A program made the translations under genes and the position numbers. From assembly GCA_027886175.1 (NCBI GenBank), contig JAJNNQ010000075.1, forward strand, positions 81,137,001-81,201,000: a stretch of 64,000 nucleotides of DNA. The letters are read 5' to 3'. The DNA comes from Phylloscopus collybita (lineage: Eukaryota > Chordata > Aves > Passeriformes > Phylloscopidae). The notes under the pieces are model-generated. The model ran no database searches and was not told the DNA's origin. It worked only from the letters and a program-made list of their open reading frames with translations. Position 1 is the stretch's first letter. The number at the start of each line of letters is the position of its first letter. Below are positions 38,835-49,650 of the stretch, one piece after another.

Positions 38835-39780
38835 TCAGTTCTTCCACAATTTTAGTTGTGTTGGATTTGACAACATCTGAGGCTTAGACTGACTACAAAT
38901 TGAAAATACTCAGTCAGATTTTTATTTACAATGGGACAGTCTAGAAGATCTCACAGGACTTTGCAGTTGAGATTCTTTAGGTCTATTATTAAACCAAACA
39001 GAATAGTTTATAGACCATAAGTCAATAATGGTCCTCACCTAAATACCACTGTCCGTTGCAAAAGTTCATAAGTAAATATTTGCAGCAGAATGATTAAGTG
39101 GAGTAAAACCTCTGTAGTTCAAGACTTTTTACTTGTTACTTCTACATAGAATTGATTTTATTTTTGTTTTTAAACCACCAAAAAAGCCTTTCATCTCTTT
39201 ATTAGGAAGAGAGAGTGTTTTCAGTGTTATGTTAAGAAAGAGTGCCAAAGGATAGAAACCTAAAAAGCAAGCCAGAACCTTTGAAGGACTTTGTCATTTT
39301 CTCATAAATTCTACTTTGAGCGCAAGTGAAAAACAGAATCACAGAAAGAGCAGAGCTTTAATTCTCCATGTAGACTAGGGATTTTCACCTCAAGCGAGAT
39401 TGGATCCTTGTGCTCCTTGTGGAAAGGTGTCTGCGGTAAAATCTTTTAGATGAAACTAAGAAGTTATATTCACATCCTAACAGAAGTTGTAGCGGTATAG
39501 AAAATATAGGGTAAAATGCAGCTGCTACTCCCTGGATGGAACACAATTGTTATGCTCCATGATGATTCCCCAACAGTAAGCACCTGCTAAGGGGTAAAGA
39601 ATGGAGGGTGGAGCAGAGTGGAGACACCATGTTGCATCCAGGCTCAGTGGAAATTCTTTCAGGGAGGGGAACAGGGAGTGGTACTTTGCAGCTGAAAGAT
39701 CACATAGCACCTGTCAAACAGTGGAGTGAGAAGATGTCCTGCTGCTGAGCCAAAAGCTGTGATGAAATCTCCCTCCTTAG
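38835..39780. other. Unique sequence, no gene seen
   Basis: No family recognised. It leads into the probable LTR remnant. Confidence 0.45.
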
Positions 39781-40307
39781 ATGAACTTGGTTCATTATAG
39801 CCAATTTTTAAGATTAACACGCACATGCATCCCAAAGTTTCCCACCTCCAAGGTACAACTATCCCTCAGTGGACACCTGCACTGTGGTTTTTTTAATGGT
39901 CTCTTTAAAAGCAAAGCAAGAAATTTTTACACCAATCAGTAACAATGGGAGGCAGGACTAGAGTCAACTGAGTTTCACCTAAACATAAAGAAACAATATA
40001 AAAATAGGTCAAGAATGAAGGAAAAGTTAGACAAGGCACCATCATAATTGCTGGGATCACTCAACAGGCTGATCCCTCTTTCTCCCTCATAGGGATGCCT
40101 ATTGGGTAAGAACTATACTCTGTGCATGTTGAATACTTTTGCTGAGGATTCGAGGTAGTGATTTGAACATGTTTTTGCACTCAGGTAGTGTCACCAGCCA
40201 CCTTTGAAGCTTAACCTCTCATAAAATTATACTAATAAAGAGTGTTATGCTGTAAAGTGCCGGTGAGTCCTTCAGGGGTGCTGGCAGTCGCTGGCAGTGG
40301 ATAGCAT
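39781..40307 (+). mobile_element. Probable LTR remnant of an endogenous retrovirus
   Basis: Promoter-then-poly(A) layout typical of an LTR: TATAAAA at 39997-40003 and AATAAA at 40234-40239 (ACTAATAAAGAGTG). A U5-like stretch GTGCCGGTGAGTCCTTCAGG follows. I could not define TG...CA ends or target duplications, so both boundaries are guesses. No gag-pol-env is visible alongside. Confidence 0.3.
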
Positions 40308-40448
40308 TCTTGAGTAAAGTGTAAGACCCACTGAGGGGTCATAAAATGGAAAGACCTGCTGAGGGGCCTCCCTTGTGCTGTTGGTGTGTGTCCCTGAACA
40401 AATGCCCTCCTGTCAGTCAAAGTGCCCTCCAGTCCAGCAGCACTGCTC

Positions 40449-40583
40449 AGTGAAGGGTTCCTCCAAAGGGGCACTGACAGACTGCTCAGGTACGAGGGTC
40501 TCCTTTCCTGGGGCACTGACAGACCAATCAAACACTAAGGGTCATGGAAATCTCCTCACACTAAGGGTTGTGGAAATCTCCTT
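40449..40583 (+). repeat. Small degenerate tandem repeat
   Basis: Two roughly 42-bp units share GGGGCACTGACAGAC (near 40469 and 40510). They are followed by two adjacent 26-bp units at 40532-40557 and 40558-40583 that differ at three positions. The repeats sit just after the probable LTR and may be part of that element. Confidence 0.7.
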
Positions 40584-43500
40584 TTCTTCATATTACAGCT
40601 CCTTCTTCCCTCAGAAGAATTTAATTGCGCATTCTTGTGCATTTCAGCTTGTCCTGTGTGTCAAATGGTACATCAAGGTGGTGATCTACACTCTGGCACT
40701 GAAAAACAAGTTCCCATTCTCATTTATACACAGGGCTATTTCTTTCACCATCATATATTGTGTGTGAGTAAGGAAAGGAAGATAAATTTCTGCAGATTCA
40801 TGGATAAATATTCACAGATATGTATATGGATGCACCTACATAAACATGAATATTTTAAATATAATATTTGTCATTTTTTAAATTAAGCTTTTTTCTGTGA
40901 TGTTTAAATTTTAGGAGAAAAAACTTATGATGCTATCTATTAAAAGTTAAATAAATCTCTGAGTTTCATTTCTTTTGCCTTAAAATATATTTGCAACTTT
41001 CTGTCAGCTCTAGCCTCGACAAAAGTGTTTGACAGAGTTTTCAGCTAAATTTGTTCTTGTTATAAAATGCTGGACTCACATCTGCACTGAAGGTAGGTGT
41101 CATGTATTGTTTATTTGCAGTCTTGTAGATGAGACATTTGAAAATAGAAAATACACAGGCTCAACAAACCAGCCACGTTTTTCCACTAAGAACTTTATCT
41201 TTGTCAGTGCAAACATAGATGAAAAACATCAGAACTGGAATACAAATATTTCCTTACATTTGAGCTTCAGAGTGAGTTCTCAGGTTCTCAGTTCAAATAA
41301 TCATCTTCTAAGTTTTCCTGAGAATATTTTTAATAACCCTCTTTGAGGCCACCTCTTTGAGTTTGTTATTTACCATTGTCTGTACCTTCTTAGGAACATA
41401 AGGTAAATTTTTGACTATGAGAGAGTTGTTTTACTGATTTCACCTCTACATAAAATTTGATATCTCTTTATTTTAGTATTGTCTGTAAGACAGAAAGCTT
41501 TTCCTTTTATTGAAACTGAAAGCAAAGAATATATTATTAGCTGAGCATGGATATTTTAATAGGGCTTTCAAGTCTTCATTTTTATATCCAGTTTAGTTCC
41601 CAGAGGCTTTATTTTTAATTTATCTTTAATATGAAGGTGTTTCATTATTTTAAATGCTAGCAAGTATAGAGGGACTCATAAAGAAAAATAATAATACTGT
41701 TGTCCCATCACAAAATTAGCAGTATTTTCTGTTGTCCTTATGTATTCTCTTATATTCTCTACATGCAATAACTCAATGGGTAAAACATTTTATGCTGTTT
41801 TTAATGATAGGGCCAAAAGACAACATCTTTCTTTTTAACTGGTGAAAGATACAGGGCACAATGCAACATTTAATACACAGCCCTCCTGATTTTGCTGGAT
41901 TTTGGAACGTGTCTTAAGTGAGCTATGCATTCCTGATTCACTTGAGAAACTAGCCCCAAAACCACCTCACAAGACATGACCTCATCCTTATAATGAGTAC
42001 TGGACAATTTGTTTCAGTAATGGGTAGAATGGCAAAAAGCCAAGGACAGTAGGGGAGAATCTTGTCTGTTATTTTTTGTCAACCTAGGAATAATGTAAGC
42101 TTTGTACAACATACAAAGCATCACTTAGGAGCTGTGCCTAAACTGCTAAAGATGAACTCTCCTCCCTGCTACAGGCAGACAGCTCTCAGTGAGAGCAGTG
42201 GGTATAGTCTATGCATGTCTGAATTTAAAATTTCTTCTAGACAGTATTGTTTTGTAGTAGCTTTTTTTTTTTTTTTTTCCAGTGGACCCTCTCTCAAATT
42301 CTTTCCCCTTCATCTCATTGAATGAGACAATTTTTTTTTAATATTATTGTGTTAATACACCAGTATCTTTACTTCAGTTTCTCAGTCAAAGCATTTCAAT
42401 TGTGAGCCCCTTTAGTCTGTGAGCACTTTAGGGTAAGGGTTGTTTTTCACTCTGCATTTAGTGCTCAAGAGTATATTGTTTTTTAAACCCATGTTGTTCT
42501 AGATTTTAAGTAATGCATGAAAACTTTATTAAGAAAACACAAATTGGGTAAGAACTGTGTATCTGCATCCGATTTACTTGGAAACCTTCACTTCATGCTC
42601 TGATGATACCCAACATGGAGAAGGCACAGATTTTTCTCATTTATATTTACTGACTACTGATATAACATTTGCAGTTAATCTATTTTTCACAAAATATGAT
42701 GTAGTCCTAATTTTTGTAATGTCCTTCATACTTAGAATAGATAGGTAAATTTAACATTGGAAAGCAAGAGACACAATTTTTATTGTTGAAATCAATTCAC
42801 TTCAGAAAAAATGGACCTTGAAAACTGAGAGAGAATTTATGATTCATATTTCTGTTTGCAATGACCATTTAACACACTTAGACCTAAGATTCACATAAAC
42901 AATTTTTCAAAAATGAGACAAGACTAATTATGACATTTTATAAAAGTAATTGACAATGATCTTACTGAGAAAGAAATTGTTTTGAATTTAATTAGAGTTA
43001 TTTTCTTGCTTTTATAATGTTATGTAAGTGGCATACGGATGTCAACGTTTCATTTACTCCCAAATATGCACAACATACATTCATATATATGTATATATGA
43101 ATATATATATATACACAGCCCAACAAAGCAGCATTTAAAGAAAAGCAGATTAAATTTTATAGGATCAGAGAAAAGAAAATAACAAAGGAAAGTGCAGAAG
43201 TGTTCAAAATAATGTATGATTTAGGGACAGCAAATAAAATAATCTCTTCTAATAACTAGACGTGACAGTTTATAGAACTGAAAGGCACCCCCTTCCAAAT
43301 GAATAGAAAGGAAATAAACATATACACAATTCACCATTAGCTTGAGATAATTATTCTGCAACTTGTCTTTTAGATCAAGGCTCAATAGGATTCAAATCAT
43401 CCTAATATATATTAATGGACAACAATAACTATGCTTACAGTAAGAAAGTCACAAAGTCAATGTGCCAAAACCATAAACTACTAGACATGTAGGATAAAGA

Positions 43501-43704
43501 AAAGCTTCCTCCCTGTCAGTCCACAATCGCACATTATTGCTTCTCCCATACATGAAATTTGTTATTGTCAGAAGAAAATCACAGGTGACTGGACTCAAAA
43601 GTTTCCCTTCTGGCCTGGACTAGGAATTATTACAGAAGGGCCTCTCCTGATGAAAATGGTTTGAATTTTACTAAGAGTCATGAAAATACCTATTCATGTA
43701 TAAA
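40584..43704. other. AT-rich unique segment with one candidate exon
   Basis: T run at about 42261-42279 and an AT-rich alternating stretch near 43083-43112. Apart from the candidate exon at 41121-41271, no gene is supported. Confidence 0.45.
41121..41271 (+). CDS. Candidate coding exon, unidentified (low confidence)
   Basis: 151 nt between an acceptor (TTGTTTATTTGCAG, AG at 41119-41120) and a perfect-consensus donor AGA|GTGAGT. One base plus 50 codons are open, giving LVDETFENRKYTGSTNQPRF, STKNFIFVSANIDEKHQNWN, TNISLHLSFR. Residue choice is mixed rather than dominated by Lys/Asn/Phe, and one N-glycosylation sequon (Asn-Ile-Ser) is present. Entry phase needs two bases from the previous exon; exit phase is zero. 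The open frame extends 30 codons upstream of the acceptor, so openness itself is weak evidence. I do not recognise a family. Confidence 0.22.
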
Positions 43705-44840
43705 ATCATTGAATCATAAAATGGTTTGTGTTCAAAAAGACCTTCAACATCATTTAGTATCAACCCCCATGCCATAGGCAGGATCATCTTTCCCAAAACC
43801 AGGTTGTTCAGGGGCCTATCCTACATGGCCTTGAATGCTTCCAGGGATGGTGCATCCACAGCTTTTCTGGCCAACCTGTCACCTCCCATGCAGTAAAGAA
43901 TTTCTTCCTTGTAACTAATCTAAACCTACTCTCTTCTAGTTTAAAACCATCCCCCCCCTTTGCCCTATCACTACATGCCCTGGTAAAAAGTCATTCTTCA
44001 TCTTTCATGCAGACTCCCTCCAGTCTGCATGAAAGATCAGGTACTGGAAAGCAGAGCTGAGGTCATCCTAAAGCCTTCTCTTTTCCAGGCTGAATGATTG
44101 CAATTGTCTCAGCCTTCCCTTACAGAAGAGGTGCTCTATCCTGCTAATAATCTTGGTGCTCCTTTAGACTCATTCCAACAGGCCCATGTCCTTCATGTGC
44201 TGGGAACCTCAGGGATTGATGCAGCATTCCAGGTGGGGGTCTCACCAGAATGGAGGGGCAGACTTATGTCCCTCAAATGACTGACCATGCTTCTTATGAT
44301 TCAACCCAGGATACAACTGGCTTTTTGGGCTGCTAGTGCACATTACTGGATCATGCCCAGCCTCTTATCCACAAGCACCTCCAAGTTCCTCTCACAGGGC
44401 TACTCTCGAACTTTTCATCCCCCAGCCCAGACTGGTACTGGAGGTTGTCCCAAATCAGGTGTAGCACCTTCTCTTGGTCTTATCAGATCCCATGAGACTC
44501 CCATGGGCCCACTTGAGCTTGTCCAGGTATCTCTAGATTACATGCCGGCCTTCATGTGTGGCAACCACACCCTTCAGATTGATGACATCTGCAATTTGAT
44601 GAGGGTCCACTTGATCCCTTCATCTATGTCATTAATTAATATAAGAAATATCACTGATCCCAGTACAAACTCCTGAGTGACACCACTCATCATTGGTGTC
44701 CATCAGGATTCTGAGCTTTTGACCACTACCCTCAGGATGCGACCATCCAACTAAATCCTTATCCACCTAAAATGAGTACTTCATGTCTAGAGTCCACAAA
44801 ATGCCTCTCAGTCCTTCTACATGTAGTTGTTTTTGCTGAA
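43705..44840 (-). mobile_element. CR1 LINE, about 1.1 kb, minus strand, abutting an LTR
   Basis: Starts with the reverse complement of a CR1 3' end (ATCATTGAATCATAAAATGG). It then runs antisense through the 3' region and the ORF2 C-terminal half ('tgctgggaacctcagggatt', 'gatgcagcattccaggtggg', 'actgatcccagtacaaactcctga'). A 16-bp inverted duplication lies inside it at 44000-44037. The solo LTR at 44841 begins where the CR1 stops being recognisable. I could not find CR1 continuing after the LTR, so insertion into the CR1 versus beside it is undecided. Non-functional. Confidence 0.87.
44000..44037. repeat. Perfect 16-bp inverted repeat, 6-nt loop, inside CR1
   Basis: Arm ATCTTTCATGCAGACT (44000-44015), loop CCCTCC, then the exact reverse complement (44022-44037). 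The corresponding CR1 region normally reads through without such a duplication, so this arose after insertion. Confidence 0.88.
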
Positions 44841-45293
44841 TGCTTTGGTTTAGGAATGGCACTCCCCAGTTTAGCATCCTACCCCACTACCAAGACTACC
44901 CCAAATCAGATGCTGTTTATTTGCTCCCTCCCTCTCACTTCCCCCTTCACATTCTCACTTTGGGGGTGGACTTGAAAACTGGAAGCAGAAAAAGGTGATA
45001 AGCATGGGCTGAGATAAGAAACAATTTACTCAAAAGAGGAGTGAGTTAAGAAAATTTATAGTAACAATATAAATAACAAAAATAAACAAAAAGAGAGCTC
45101 ACATACAAAAGTGGTCACTGCAGACTCAGGGCAACAATGCACAATTGCTCCTTCCACCACCACGCCTTTCTTCTCACTGCAATGATGACCTGAGGTGGTG
45201 CAAATAACAATCTAGACATTCCCACAGGGGTCCCAGCTCCTCCTGCTCACAGCTCCTGAGAAAAAGTAACTCTGTCCTGGCCAAAACCAGGCA
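44841..45293 (-). mobile_element. Solo LTR of a second avian ERV family
   Basis: Plus strand runs from TGCTTTGGTTTAGGAATGGC to CTGGCCAAAACCAGGCA. On the minus strand it therefore starts TGCCTGGTTTTGGCCAGGAC and ends CCTAAACCAAAGCA (TG...CA). A poly(A)-signal-like AGTAAA on the minus strand, before 'ttgtttcttatctcagccca', matches the layout of this group. The length of about 453 bp and the absence of internal sequence indicate a solo LTR. Flanks GCTGAA and ACCGGA match only 3 of 6, so any target duplication has decayed. Confidence 0.75.
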
Positions 45294-47045
45294 ACCGGAT
45301 CATTCAATACAAGAACATTAAGAGCTTTCCATGATGAGCCATCTCTTTTCCTTGAAATTAAATTTTATTCCTTTTAAATGAGAATCTCTAAGGTTAAAAC
45401 ACAGCAGAGGAAGAAGGAAAACAAAATCTTTACAGTTCAGAAAGGGTGGACAGACTTCGTGTACCTCAACATCAAGTTTTACTTCTTTTTTGTTTTCCCT
45501 TCTCATTTCTCTAGTACGTGTGAGCTCAGGTCATTCCAGGCTGAAACTTCCAAAATACTCAGCCAATTAAGGTAGTTCTGATGGTGTGTACTCATGGCAA
45601 CTGTTGGTATAAGATACTGCGAAACTTGTGTGAGACAGCATGCCAAAAAGTAATTGGTGGCAGTATTCCAGAAAGAATTAAATTCACTGGATAGCTGTTA
45701 ATAAGGTTTTTACTCATGGGTATTTCTCTCTCATGCTCTGTGTTAGTAACCCTAACAACAGAACTCTCCCTCATGAATTAGTGAAATAGACTAGATAAAA
45801 CAATATAAACGGAACATATAAAATTTTCTATTAAATGATATGAAGCTTAAAGACTTTCCCTAATGCCCTCATCAATTATAACAGAGCATTTCACATACAC
45901 ATAGGGTACAGAGATTTTGATGAATCGTATAAAAAATACACATGTGTACATTTGCATATGTATGTACATGCATGCATGAAAGAAAGAAGCTGGTTTTGTC
46001 TCCTATATCACAGTCATAGAAACAATCCACATAATGAGGAAGAAATCATGTACAAAATAGCAGTAGAGAATTACCAAGGACCCTGTTCTTCAACTGCAAC
46101 ATGGGCAAAAAAGATAGGCATGTTATAGGGAGTGGCATGTGGTTCACATGAAGGGTATGGATTTTAGGAATTTTGTAAGTCCCCTATAGATCGGAGTTCT
46201 CCTTTTCACCCTGAAGATTGCTTATTAGCATTTGTAGCTATCCCCCACATCCTCATCTCAACATTATAACCACCTAACAGTCCTAAACTTTCTTTGCTTC
46301 AATCAAACAAAAACCGATTGAAATCCCATATTTCAATAACTTAATTCATGAAAGTGTTACACTCCCCTGACTCCATTACTCATGAAGCACCCACAGGCAG
46401 ATTAAACTACTGCATATGGTAAGATCAACAGTAATATAGATTTGGCTCAGGTTGCTCTAAAAAAATCTATTATACTAACCATGGGTCCTCTGTAAACATA
46501 TTTTTCTGTAAAGCTTAAATCAGCTCCCAGTGAAACTGTGCCAGAAGATATCTGGGAGGAACATGTCAGCAAGTACTTAGAAGTAATCCTCACATCTTTC
46601 CTCCAGTAATTCATTTTGCAGTACCCTTTCCTGTCAAACTGGAGATGAAAAAATTGCCCCCTCTGTGCTGATGAGATTGATTTCTTTTACAGGCAGTGTT
46701 GTAACCAGTTTACGTAAAATGAAATGCGTGTCACAAAAAATAAACCACATAGTGTCACTGAATAAAGGAGCAAAGTGTTTCTTTATACTCATGGCAAGAC
46801 TTATTTTTGAGTAGGACAGAAATATCAAAAGAATGTTTTCTTATGTGTTAACACATTCTTGTCTGTTTGCCTGGCAATGCAAATATCATGTTGTGTTACA
46901 GCTAAAATGGTTTAAACTACTAAGGCTTACTTAAGCTGGTCTAAACATATCACAAAATACAGGCTATGCCATGAGTAATTTTCATATAGCTATTCATAGT
47001 TTTCTTCTCCAAGAAGAGCTCATGGACCAGGAAATCTTTTCTAAA

Positions 47046-47120
47046 AGTTGAGAGAAATGGAGAAAACAGAACAAAAAGTGTCAGCAAATTTGCATGTGTA
47101 TTATGCCAGTGTTTATAAGA
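47046..47120 (+). repeat. Diverged direct repeat, copy 1
   Basis: About 53 bp starting GTTGAGAGAAATGGAGAAAA align to copy 2 at roughly 90% identity, with weaker similarity beyond. The copies are about 375 bp apart. Confidence 0.7.
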
Positions 47121-47419
47121 TTTCTCTGTCTGTGTATGTTTCTGACATGATGTCTCCACTTACACACACAATCACTGATTTCAATAATTTTCTTTATAAA
47201 TGATCCATCTATGACACAAATATTACAAAACTCACCCAGCATGAATCATGGAGAAACATGTCAACCTCTTCATTTTAATGACTCTTTCTGTTTAAAACAG
47301 TGGTCACTTCATGATTTCAAGAAAGTCAGAGAGGATTTCTGGTGTTCCATAACTAGAGATGTCAGTAGGTCCACTCTACAGAGAGAACTCAGGAAAGAAG
47401 AGACAGATATTTTTGAATT

Positions 47420-47497
47420 GTTGAGAAAAATGGAGAAAACTGAACAAAAAGTGTTATCAAATTTACATGTGCATCCCTCTGTTTATGAAAGTACTAT
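47420..47497 (+). repeat. Diverged direct repeat, copy 2
   Basis: Counterpart of 47046-47120 (GTTGAGAAAAATGGAGAAAA...). It lies at the end of a 98-codon open frame (47211-47507, +). The frame reading KMEKTEQKV is open in both copies, with a mix of silent and replacement changes. I do not call the frame a gene. Confidence 0.7.
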
Positions 47498-48623
47498 TTT
47501 ACTCTGAGTACTGCATAAAATCAAGATGGCAGGGAAAAATAATTGTGTACTAAATTATGCTTTGTTTGTAACACTGGCTTTATTCTGATTTCTATTTAAG
47601 TGAACTTTCCTTATGTCTTTCTAGAAAAAAATATGAGGAAGAAGATGGATGCTACAGATTTACTTGAATTAACTTGAGCATCCTACTTATCTACAGAATG
47701 AGACTTCAGCTTGTCTCTTCAACTTGTACTGCAGCAGCTGTTCCCCTCTGTATGATCATGTAGTGTACTGGGTCCTATTATTCAGTGGTTAAGAATAGGA
47801 TGTAAATGAAAGGGTATACTTACAGGACCTTCTGTTTAGTCTGGGTTAGAAAAATATTTGATTAATAGTAACAGCATGAACTTGAATATGTATCTCACTA
47901 ATTAAAATCTGGATGACAATTCTGTTCTGACTACTCAAGCTTGTCTTCACTGCATTTTGACTAAAATTTCTGCCTGAATATGTTCAAAAGGAAGGCAAAG
48001 ATAAAATAAAATCCTTACTTTCAACATTTGGAACAAAACTGCATGGTTCTGGGAAAAGATGTAGTTCCAGTATGACTTTTTTAATAGAACACATTATTTT
48101 CAAGTTGTTTTGGCAAGGTCACTGAAACATTCCTCTTGTGTTAGTGGTCTTTAAAAAACTTTTGAAGTGTTAGAAGTATGCTACATATTCTAATAGTAGA
48201 TAAAGGCTGGTTCCTATCAAATGAAAGGATGTAAAAAAATGCAGGACCTCCATGCATGGAAAATCCCTCCATGTTTTTGGGTGTCCTAATTTCTGAGAAA
48301 CTGACAACTGAGTTCAAATAATATTCAATAAAAGAGAAACCTTTTTATTGAATAATAACTGATTCCTGGTTGGTACATGGGTCAGTATATATCTATGCTT
48401 TTTGCTAGGGTTTTCTTACAAGCCTGACACCTATGAATAAGAATCAAACAAATTTTTCTTATAGACCATATTAAAGAAACATTTAAGCCTTGAAGAAATG
48501 CAGTGATCTTTTTTATAGCCTAACTTATAGCAAGTGGAGTATGACACTGCGGGTTGACCTCAGTTTCTGGTTCTGTCTCTGGTTTCCTTGGAGACCTTCT
48601 GCAGGTCACTTCCTCACCCTTTG

Positions 48624-48674
48624 TGAATCATAGAATGGTTTGGGTTTAAAGGGACCTTAATGATCATCTCTTTT
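48624..48674 (-). mobile_element. CR1 LINE (minus), 3' part, interrupted
   Basis: Clean CR1 3' terminus in antisense (GAATCATAGAATGGTTTGGG, then TTTAAAGGGACCTTAATGATC). It breaks off after CATCTCTTTT and resumes at 48911. Confidence 0.88.
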
Positions 48675-48910
48675 GGCATGTCTCAAGTGAAAGAACAAGA
48701 TCAGATTGGATATTAGAAAAAAAAGTCACTGAAAGATTGGTTGGAAGAAGTTGCCCAGGGGGGTGGTGGAGTTACTATCCCTGGAAGTGTCCCAGTGACA
48801 TCTGGATATGACACTTAGGGGTACGGATTGAGGGCTACTATGGTCATGCTGGGTTGACAGTTTTACTACATGACCTAGAAGATCTCTTCCAATCTTGATT
48901 ATTCTGTGAT
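48675..48910 (+). mobile_element. CR1 LINE 3' fragment nested inside another CR1
   Basis: A plus-strand CR1 3' end. Blocks include AGATTGGATATTAGAAAA, GAAGTTGCCCAGGGGGGTGG and CCCTGGAAGTGTCC. The terminus is AGATCTCTTCCAATCTTGAT then TATTCTGTGAT. It sits exactly between the two halves of a minus-strand CR1. The host sequence reads CTCTTTT before and CTTTTTCC after, consistent with a short target duplication. Confidence 0.85.
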
Positions 48911-49650
48911 CTTTTTCCAAATTCCTCTGCCACAGAATGGGCACCTTCCACTAGACCAGGTTGCTCAAAGCCACAGCCAACCTTGCTTGAACACTTCCAG
49001 GGAAGGGACATCCACAGCTTCGCTGTGCCACCTATACCAGTGCCTCATTATCCTCACAGCAATTAATTTCTTGCTAAAACCTAATCTAAACCTACTTGTA
49101 TTCAGTTTAAAAACATTTTGCTTTGTCTTTTCACTGCATGCCATTGTAAAAGGCATCTCCTCCTTTCTTGTAGTCTCCCTTAAGGTACTCCAATGCTGCT
49201 GTAAAGCCAGAGAGTTTTCTCCATGTTGCACAGCCTCAGCTCTCTCAGCCTGTCTTCATAGGAGAGAAGGTTCCATCCTCCTCTGATCATTTTGGTGGGC
49301 TCCTCTGGACTCACACAGGTCAGTGTTGGGGTCCCCAGAGCTGGCTTCAGGACTCCAGGTGAGGTCTCATGAGGGCAGAGTAGAAAGCCAGAACCATCTC
49401 CCTGGATCTGCTGGCCATTCTTGTTTTGGTGCAGCCAGGACACAGTTGGCTTTCTGGTCTGCAAGTGCACATTGCCAGGTCATATTCAGCTCCTCATCAA
49501 CCAACAGCCCATGTTCTTCTCCTCAGGGCTGCTCTACATCCATCCTCCTCCCCCAGTCTGTATTTGTGCTTGGGATTGTCCTTGCCCAGGTTCAGGACCT
49601 TGCACTTGGCCTTGTTGAACTTCATGTTCATGTTGTCATCAGTGGTACTA
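48911..49650 (-). mobile_element. CR1 LINE (minus), continuation
   Basis: Continues the element begun at 48624: CCTCTGCCACAGAATGGGCA, CCTTCCACTAGACCAGGTTG, CTCAAAGCC. It then runs through the 3' region into the C-terminal part of ORF2 in antisense ('ctggccattcttgttttgg', 'ctcagggctgctctacatcc'). It ends near 'cttggccttgttgaacttca' at about 49645. Stops and indels make it non-coding. Confidence 0.87.

Larger units (their letters stand above)
45294..48623. other. AT-rich unique segment with a diverged direct repeat
   Basis: No transposon recognised. Contains the repeat pair 47046-47120 / 47420-47497. A strong acceptor-like site (TTATGTCTTTCTAG) ends near 47624, but the frame after it closes quickly. 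Confidence 0.45.

Noticed and set aside
41379..41403. Strong acceptor followed 9 nt later by a donor-like GTAAAT
   Set aside because: Nine nucleotides is too short for an exon without other support; T-rich DNA gives many such pairs.
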